Made by a program: the position numbers and the translations under genes
Source of the DNA: Blasia pusilla
Taxonomy: Eukaryota; Marchantiophyta; Marchantiopsida; Blasiales
DNA length: 64,000 nt
Assembly: GCA_050084515.1 (NCBI GenBank)
Contig: CM114273.1
Coordinates: forward strand, 16,678,001-16,742,000
Direction of reading: 5' to 3'
Shown here: one piece after another, positions 56,301-64,000 of the stretch
Numbering within the stretch: the first letter of the stretch is position 1
Layout: every line of letters begins with the position of its first letter
Notes under the pieces: generated by a model
What the model saw: only the letters and a program-made list of their open reading frames with translations
Database searches by the model: none
What the model was told of the DNA's origin: nothing

Positions 56301-59088
56301 TCCTGGCTCAGGATAGTTTTGTGAAGGCCCACAATTAGCCTGAGACTCCAGCAGCAAGAAGATCAAATCAGAGTCATTTAAGAGATAGAGATGATAAATT
56401 GAAGATGTACCTGAGTTTCAAGTCCTTCGTTCATTTTGTTCAACTCGCCTTCCATAAGTTTGCGGTCATGTACAATTGCTGCTAAAGTCATGGCCACCAC
56501 GGCTAGCACACAAACATACATTTGTACCTGCAGAATCCAGTGAACAAGTTAGATTTTACCTTCTATTAGATGGCCACAAGATCCTCACAATCTTGATGTA
56601 CATTATGAGAGCAACTGGCAGTGTAACCAAGAACAGTAAAGGTGCCACTTTGCTAAACCTTTCATTTCCAAAATAATGAGGTCTTGGATCATAAGAGTTA
56701 CAACAAAAGACAAATATCGATGTGATGTCGGATGCTGTTCCTTATGGAGTTAAGAGACCTTCTAATACAAAGTGGCTCACTGACAATGAACTAAAAAGGG
56801 GCCACAAATATTTCTGTCAAATGCGAGTCCCCTCTTTATGCGAGTGTAGAAAAAATCACTCAGGAGACTTGAGACGAGTTTTGTGTACTCTGCAGGCATA
56901 ATTTTTCTAGTGCAGTACACGGGAAAAGTATCGCCACACTTTTCCCATGTAAATGCTCAAGGTGTGCCCAGTGATCCAAAGTTAAGAATTATTTTCATAT
57001 CACGAAGATGTCTTGAAATGCTTAGAAAGTCGCAGTGGCACATATCTAACTGTGCTGCATACTGCTTTCTCATATAACAGCCTTCAAACTAACCATGGGT
57101 AGATAACTTGTGAGGTTGATGTACTTGTCTAACATACCTCGAAAACTACAATTCATGACTTTGAGAGGGAAACAAAGGAAAGGAAACCTACAACATTATA
57201 ATGTCCATGCAGTAGTGAGTAGTTGCCATTATGATGCCTTACCTGCAGTAGTGAGTGGTTGTCATTCTTCCGGTACAGAGGACCCTTGCGATGAGCGGTT
57301 CCTGCAGTTGCAATCAATGCAATGACAAGAACTGCAAGAGGCAACCCTAGACGATTGAACCGAAAGGACGCCCATATCACAACTGGGTAGACCAGATAAG
57401 AAAGTCGCTGGACAAGGCTGGTGTCCCGTATACCCACATTGAAGAAGATAACCAGTGACAGCACTATAAGAACCACAAAGAATATAACACATTCTGCTGC
57501 TTTGAGGAGGTACTTCTTGATGGAGCACTTAACCCGGATTTCCTTCTCAAGTAAAGGAACATGTGGTTGTAGGTCCAACTGGACAGTTTGGTCGCTTACA
57601 GTGCAAAGTCTGTCTGGAGTGGTGAAACTACGGTCATTGGATTCTCGACATTCCTTCTTCCAGTCATCAGCTTTCCCATTCCCATGTTTACTGCAATGCC
57701 CTTCCTCAAAGGAAGATTTTTTTCCTCCGTGGACCTTCTTACCTCTGCACAACCACTTATCCCTTTTGTCTTTGAAGAAGTACAGCACTTTCCGTAAAGT
57801 GTCAGGCCTCTTGGAGGTAAACTGTCCATATGACCGCAGTATATCATCACTAGCCATCCTCTCCAAGTCCAAGCCACTGGCCATTATCATGATAGATTTC
57901 CGAGAAGAAGCCACACAATTCTCGTCCACTTCTGCTTGAGAGGGACTGATAGTCAGCTTTGCATATCCACTTTGGGGTCCTTGGACAACTTCCACCGGTA
58001 ACTCTCGTCCATGAACTGAATCACGTTTACCATTAGTGCCAGCACTTTCGAGTTCAGATTCCTCCACTGCATCTCGAGGTTCTTCAGGCTTGCTAGCCTG
58101 ACATGTAAGGGACGGACATGTCCATTTCTGAGGCTGAAATTGCTCCCACAATTGCATGTTCTCTGGGTCAATTAGGGTCCAGAAGTGAAGTATACAAGGA
58201 GTAAAACATAGGATGGCAGCGAGATCTCCAAGTACCCACGTTGGCCATATATCCAAAAATTGGTCCCACTCCGCAAGGCCAAATGTTGTTAATGCGAGGG
58301 CATTGCATGACCCAAATATAAAGCTGGTGAAAGGAGCTGCTATGAATAGCCACATGGCATCGTGCAGCGTGTCAATTGAGTGAGACCCTTTCCTTACTTC
58401 CTGGAAAGCCAAACAAGGACGTCAATTCTGAACGAGTACTTTCCTTGCTACAGATCAATCTGAACTTTGCGGATCGGGATATTCCCCATTAGGACACTTA
58501 GCTGATCTTTACATGACTATGAATGCTCTGTGCAGCCTGACGACATGGTGATAATACCAAGCTCTAAACGCTTCACTGTTTGGAAGCGACTATACCTTGC
58601 TCTGTAAAGCACACATCGAACGGCGCACTAAGAATCTAGAAAAGAGGGTCACGGGATACACAGCAAGTCACCTGAACAGGGAACAGCATCCGTCCATTCT
58701 CGAATCGGGGAGGATGGTTCATCACCCATCCGCACACAACCCCTTCCAAGGATGAGAAAACACCGCATGCTATTGATGCGGGTACAGCACGACTATGCGC
58801 CCTTTTATGGAAATACCACAGGTTAATTGCGACAGTCCCGAAAAATTCACCAACCCACACATTGTAACCAAAGAGTAGCACAAAGGCCACCATTATCCCT
58901 GATGGAGCCCATATGGGAGATGCCTGCTCTTTCACGACTGCCAGAGTGTCGGATAGCTTACCAGTACCGAGGTACAGGGTAGCCGTTAAGAGATTCATCA
59001 CTATCCACCGAGCATTACCAATCTTGATTGTACGCTTCAGGATGTTGACGACCCCATAAAGAGCCATCTTTAATCGTTTACGTAGCAT
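50379..59088 (-). CDS. MASE1-domain hybrid histidine kinase
   Basis: Nine exons: 59088-58672, 58400-57243, 56527-56411, 54881-54760, 54467-54242, 54050-53942, 53772-53226, 51634-50977, 50591-50379. Phases agree throughout, giving 1188 residues. The MASE1 membrane sensor comprises residues ~25-213 ([35 protein letters not shown]) and ~437-545, split by a hydrophilic loop at ~214-436. A coiled linker precedes the H-box MSHEIRTP with phospho-acceptor His~602. The N-box [16 protein letters not shown]1 DTGIGIS, F-box and [11 protein letters not shown] follow. The receiver has KVLLAEDN, phospho-acceptor Asp~1116 in LMDVQMP and Lys~1171 in CKPF. Autophosphorylation and intramolecular transfer to Asp are known for the family; the ligand is unknown. 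Intron 4 begins with GC. The start is the ATG at 59,088, just before the first membrane segment. Confidence 0.93.
52430..52960. repeat. Repeat-bearing insertion in kinase intron 7
   Basis: Within the 1.6 kb intron between exons 7 and 8, a 37-base string (GTGGTTGCTATTGCACTAAG and flanks) occurs at about 52,722-52,758 and again at about 52,814-52,850. Several GAGTGG/GTGCTT words surround both copies. It resembles a short LTR or non-autonomous insertion; no coding sequence is present. Confidence 0.4.
54882..56410 (-). other. Kinase intron 3
   Basis: Long intron between the coiled-linker exon and the H-box exon, GT-AG. No gene or mobile element was recognised inside it. Confidence 0.7.
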
Positions 59089-62000
59089 GTGTTCTCACTC
59101 GGGTAAACTGGTGCCCGGTTGGCTATGAGTACGTGCGGAAAAACACCAAATGTAAACGGTCGTCCATAGTTCCTTGTGGCATTAATCATCACAATCTACG
59201 CCTGCTTTTACTAAGAGAGTAGACCCTCTCACTCAACAATTCCAGCTAAACTACCGAGTTCAAAGGAGCTCGTCTCCCTGCTGTGATCCTAGCCGGATGA
59301 AACACTGATTACGCGACGCCATTCTCTACGCTAGGTACTGACTGCTGAAACTTGGCATGAAGTGGCCTCTCAAAAGACATGAAAACTGCCTCACGACCCC
59401 TACACGACTTCCCCTGTCTTCCGACATTGCCAGGCTTCCCATTCAACTCTGCAACCCTGAACGATTTCTACCTTGACTATCCAAGACAACCTTGAAGTGA
59501 CGTCGACCTTGCTTGACAAGCTTCGTGATGGGAAAAGCTGATGTTCTTCGTTGTCGACACCAGTACATTATTCCCTATGCAGTGGAAATTCCTTCGATAT
59601 GAAGTGTCCTCTCAACAAATCAAATTCCACTTTCTCCTTTGACGCTGCCAAGTGACAAATGTTTTGCAGCGTACAAGAAGTCCGACACAACAATGCAGCG
59701 AAGCTCCAGCAAGACTCATGGCTCCCCCGTTCGCTTGACAATGAGGGCTGCCCGGCCTTGTCGTTATGTCGCTCTTCGAAGAACGTAATTGAGCAGAGTC
59801 TTAGAAAGGTCGTGATGCGTATACCTGCAACTGCACGACCGAGTGGAGGCTTGTTCAGTCGGTGATTAGTGTGATTAGTGCACACGGAGCACGTGACGAA
59901 TTCACCTCGATCTAAACATCAGGCCAAACCCGAACGCCGTTCAATCGAATAGATAGACTATGGGCAGCGATGAGGTGGTATTCGATCCGCTAGACTTTCA
60001 GAGTGTAGGATTCCTTCACCTGCAACGCTTCAGGACCTCTGAATCGTGGAAAAACTTTAGTCCCCACGGCTTTCTCGAGGTCCGCCTTCGTACGATGCCC
60101 TTGATTACTATCTTGGCATCTAGATTTCTAGATCGCAGAATGAACACTGCGCTGACCCCTGCTACAACTATCTTCCCATTCCGAGATGATCTGTACACAA
60201 TTGTACCCGTATAAGAGAGAAGAACACGTTTAATCCGTAGAACTACAACGGTCCCAATTTAAGAAAGCCACAATTAAGAGAAGGCCTGAACACATGGCAT
60301 TCGATGAGACCGGGACGGCCTAGACTCACTCTGACATGTCTATACCAACTCGCCTGTGTGCAGACAAGTTTGAGAGAGTTCAAGTACCACTAAGGAGTAC
60401 GAAGTCGGACACGATTGTTTCGCTGTCTTTGAGCGCATGAGCGTGGCATCGGGCGTACGTCGGCTCAATTCGTGAAAATGTTGAACACCGCGTGTTTTAG
60501 TGGAAAGTGTTCACCGCCAAGTAAACGGCCATTCAAGTCCGTTGCGGGGAAGATGGACTTCTTGGAGCGCCGGTCCTCCGAAACTGGAGACATCGGCTCC
60601 ATTCCCATCTGTTGTCCAAGAACCCGTTCTCCTTTAGAAACCTGGAACTGATGCATTGCCTAACCCACAGAGTAATTTCCGGTTTGATAACATAATCTGA
60701 CAATCCGGCTGCTATCTCAGGTAAACCCCTAGCGAGAGTGAAAACATGCATCTGCTGGTTCTTACTGTTCCGGTTACAGCTCTCTTCATCTTGGAGCGGA
60801 TCCTGGCTTTCCGCCTATCACGGATGAATTCGCTACAAGAACTCCAACGACAAGGCCTCTCGTTCAAGCTGTCGACGAATCCCGACCGGTGCCTTGTGGA
60901 TTATCTGCACCACACTGACTACGTCTGAGAAAGGCAAATTCAAAAGCATCTCAAACAACCAAACGCAGAACCATCGAACTGTCACAGCAAGACCACCAAT
61001 CGGTGACTGCTTCCACGAGTCCTGCAATGTCCTCGAATCAGCGTCCAAATCCTGTGATCCTGAGAAGGACGAAACGAAGAAGACAAAGAATAGGAAAACC
61101 CCTTGCTACGCCAATTTTCCATCTACTGGAACCATTCCAATCGATCTCCTCAAGCACCAAAGTGAGCTAAAACTAGCAGAGTAGTCACTTCTCCCGCCCT
61201 TCATCTCAGGCCCCCCACGCGCTAGATGACATTCTTCCCTTCACTATCCATTCTCCGCTCACATAAAGCCAGCAACTATTGACCTTCCAGTGACGTCGAA
61301 TCCACATCCGCTCGCCAACTCGAAAGCCTGTGCTCCGCTTCGAATGTGATCAGTCTGCTCCGCGGCCTTACGCGCGTCCATCTTCCCGCAACTTCGGACT
61401 CGAACCCGCGAGCGTAGCAGCGCTCCTATCCCCTGGACCTGCGGCTCATCGGACAGTAGACGGACAGAAGAGCCAAATCTGCAACATCCTGTAAGTCGAA
61501 CCCCGGAATTGACGAAGAAATCGCCCCCTACTCGTGCCACCGCAGAACCGGCGCCGGCATCAGTGACCAGCCGGTAAACCGGGCTGTGGGAGCGCTCTGG
61601 AAAACCCGGGACGTCTACGGGAAAAGGAGTGGCTGCGGGAGGCCAACCAAAACCCTCGAAATCGACGAGTGAATCGCCTCCTGTGCTAAGAAGGGCAGAG
61701 GTGGGTAGGGGAACCGGCTATCGACGGTGGACCGGGACGCCAAAACATTATAAAGGACGAGCGGGAGAGGGCCATCCGGGCTGCTTGTGGGACCGGAGAT
61801 ATGGGCCTGATTGACGGGGAGAGGATCCGGGTCTGGATTTGCGGGCCCACTCCATGTCAGGACAGGAATTGTAGGCAGTCTGCTTGGCTGGGCCCGCCGG
61901 CCTAACCCGAACCCAGCTTTCTCCAGCAGCTCGCTTTTATTACCCTCCTTGCAAAGTAGGGGGGAGGAGCAAACTTTACTGTAGTTGACTCCAGCTGCTC

Positions 62001-62400
62001 CTTCTGGTAATCCAGTTCCGTGGGCCATGCCATACTACGACAACTGATACCAGTCTCTAGTTTTCCGGCCCTGGGGAATCTGGTCAAGCTCCAGCGAGAA
62101 GAAGCGGAGGAAGAAAACACGGTCAGCATCTGGGCCCACGGGCTGGGAGTTCTCCCCTCCTCCTCCTCCACGGAATGATAAATCCAAAATCCACTCGCCC
62201 GTTTGCAAATGACGTGCGCGAACCTCCATCGGTAATGAAGGACGAACCTCGCCTAATTCGGAGCCGAATTCTTGGTCGACTTTTGGCGCCCCTCACTCTT
62301 TTTTGGGTTCTCCTCTCCCTCCACACTCCTTCCCTTCCGCCTGCGTTACAGCCCTCGGCTTGAAACCGGACGCTCCGCTTGAGTTTGACTTCGCAGCGTG
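59089..62400. other. Upstream region of the histidine kinase
   Basis: GC-balanced, with short frames on both strands and no recognised protein. It probably holds the 5' UTR and promoter of the minus-strand kinase. The part from 61.2 to 62.4 kb is the most GC-rich of the window. A minus-strand TATA-like TTTATAATG lies near 61,750, but its use as a promoter is unproven. Confidence 0.4.
61390..61450 (-). other. tRNA-like remnant with perfect B box
   Basis: Minus strand holds GGTTCGAGTCC (61,406-61,396), an exact match to the RNA polymerase III B box. It is preceded by a D-arm-like TCCAGGGGATAGGA. A partial acceptor pairing CCGCAG/TTGCGG brackets it. The whole is only about 59 bases and the T stem has mismatches, so it is not an intact tRNA. 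It may be a tRNA- or SINE-derived remnant. Confidence 0.25.
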
Positions 62401-62449
62401 CCCACCGGACGAGTTACGCAGTTTGGTGGGCTCATGTGTCTATGCTAGA

Positions 62450-63360
62450 CAACACCATTGACACCTGATGAACTTCATAATTCGGTTGGGATCACGGCAA
62501 CGAGGAGGCATATATGCGCGCTTGAGGGCTTGAGGGGTGCTAACCACTCCAAATCGAGTCCTCTGAATTTTTATTGTTGTTACATTGGGCTCTTCGCCAA
62601 TGCTACGCAAGTAGTACTCCCGGTTATCAAAAGGGTTCTTCCAAAGTCAATACATGGGCGACAATCGAGTGCAGGTCAAAAGGCCAAGGGTGAGATCAAT
62701 AGTTCCCGAAAGATTTTTGAACATCTTACCTCTCATGAGAGCCCTTAGAAGAGAGTAGTAGTAGGGCGCCTGATGCATTTCTCATGCTTTTCATTTTATA
62801 ACACCATTAAATAAGGTCCATGCAAATATTTCCAGAGTCCTTCAGCCATACATCTTGGAGGCTATGATATCTTTAAACTCTATTTTGTGCTTCCTTTAAC
62901 CTTAAGATGTTGACCGTTATTGAAGTTCCAATGTCAATAAAAAAACATTATGCTAGTCCGACGATGAGAAATAATGATATAAAATCCATTTTCTTACTTT
63001 TGAAAAGACTTCTTTTTCAAGAAGGGTTTCACCTTTTTAGGAGTAGAAGTACTGGAAAAGTAACCCGTCTCCTCGTAATATATTATAGATGTCCTATTAG
63101 TGACACGGTCTAATTAACTCCAGCCCCATAAAAAAATTTATGGCATGCATTTTATTGCTACAAATAGGAGAGATCTTGAAAATTAAAGAACCTTTCAACT
63201 ATGACTATTTTTATAGTGGAAGGCGTCAACCTAAGAGGAAAAAGGATTCAGAAGATTTAATAGTATGGATGATGACAATGCAACGAAGATATCTTCCATT
63301 GGTTTCAAACTTTCTTAAACCTTAAAGTTTATTTTTAGAGAAAGTTAGACACGCGTGGCC
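62450..63360. other. AT-rich sequence without recognisable features
   Basis: Composition falls back to AT-rich, with no motif or repeat boundary recognised on either strand. Confidence 0.4.
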
Positions 63361-64000
63361 TGCTAAGACGATAACTTCTTCCTAGAGGAAATGGCAAATT
63401 TGAGCGCACTATTCCCCACGTTCTCCAAACCTCATACCCTCCTTTTACTTCATAAATTGACTCTCCAACCAAACGCTACCTCACCGAATCACCTAAGATT
63501 AGAGCCAAATTCAGTTAGCGAATGTCCAAGAGTGCGCGTGGACTCTTCGCAGTGGAGGACGGCCACGGAGACAGGAAAGGAAAGGAGACTCCGCACAGGT
63601 TTAGGTGAAAAATGCCGCCACAGGAGAAGCTGAAGGAGTCGATCGAAACTCCACGGAGTACGAGAGAATCAACAATCAATGAATGAGTGTCGCTCCTGTT
63701 TGGTCCGCTGGTCTGAGTGTGGCTGGTGGACGGTCACGAGTGCAGCAACCGCGCCGAAGAAGGACGAGAGGGGCGAGGGAAGAAGTTATGGAGGATGCAT
63801 CGTACCAAACGATGACGGAGCAGAGCCGCGGGTAATCACGGAGTTCCGTTTCGGTTTCTTCTGCCAGTTCGGCTTTTTGCGGAGCAGCTCCACGTCTCGA
63901 CGACCACCGTCTTTGGTTGGAAACTTGAATGGCGAAGGGACTCCTCGCTCCTTCCTTCAGCCTCTCCGACCGAAGATGTGGTCCTCTCCTATTGGGGGTT
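63361..64000. other. GC-richer window edge, no supported gene
   Basis: Base composition rises again from about 63.4 kb. A plus-strand frame at 63,391-63,633 (80 codons) has no known motif. This could be the promoter or 5' UTR of a gene beyond the right edge. Confidence 0.3.

Noticed and set aside
61390-61450. Intact tRNA gene
   Set aside because: About 59 bases instead of ~72, and the T stem does not pair, so only a remnant is claimed.
61615-62171. Minus-strand frames upstream of the kinase
   Set aside because: GC-rich composition explains the lack of stops. They overlap each other and show no motif or splice logic.

Overview
This looks like nuclear DNA of a land plant, most likely a seedless one such as a bryophyte; the lineage is an inference. 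Two intron-containing genes with GT-AG splice sites sit at the two ends of the window. One encodes a MASE1-type hybrid histidine kinase, a family I associate with mosses and related plants and not with flowering plants. Between them lie about 44 kb of mostly AT-rich, decayed LTR retrotransposons of both Ty1/copia and Ty3/gypsy type. No bacterial-style operons, CRISPR arrays or rRNA genes were seen.

Layout. 1-2671 (minus): 5' four exons of an unrecognised Ser-Pro-repeat protein that runs off the left edge. 2.7-5.7 kb: its GC-balanced upstream region with TG and GA microsatellites. 5.7-19 kb: AT-rich repeat remnants, including LTR copies near 11.1-12.1 and 16.7-17.8 kb. 19.1-26.7 kb: another LTR, a decayed copia pol, an unknown 255-codon ORF at 23.7 kb, and a solo plus a partial copia-type LTR. 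26.7-34.4 kb (minus): a nearly full-length Ty3/gypsy element. 34.4-36.6 kb: a second copia fragment with its 3' LTR. 36.9-37.7 kb and 40.4-42.5 kb: two more fragments of the same gypsy family. 43.2-44.9 kb: a GC-balanced island without a recognisable gene. 47-49.6 kb: repeat and gag-like remnants. 50,379-59,088 (minus): the histidine kinase, nine exons whose phases all join, 1188 aa. 59-62.4 kb: its upstream region. 62.4-64 kb: AT-rich sequence, then a GC-richer edge.

The main discovery candidate is the gypsy element. Its order is gag (capsid, two zinc knuckles), aspartic protease, a complete C5-cytosine DNA methyltransferase domain (intact 324-codon frame, motifs I, IV, VI, VIII and X), reverse transcriptase, RNase H, integrase, and a PHD finger at the integrase C-terminus. 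It thus pairs a DNA-methylation writer with a probable histone-tail reader. A second, independent copy at 40.9-42.5 kb runs from protease into the start of the same methyltransferase, so the fusion belongs to the family and is not a chance insertion. As I recall, methyltransferase capture by retrotransposons has been reported in charophyte algae and dinoflagellates; I know of no description of this protease-DNMT-RT-integrase-PHD arrangement in a land plant.

The histidine kinase would pass a signal from its membrane MASE1 domain through His~602 to Asp~1116 of its receiver and then to a phosphotransfer protein. It has an unusual ~220-residue hydrophilic loop inside the membrane domain and a ~100-residue insertion in the ATP-binding domain.
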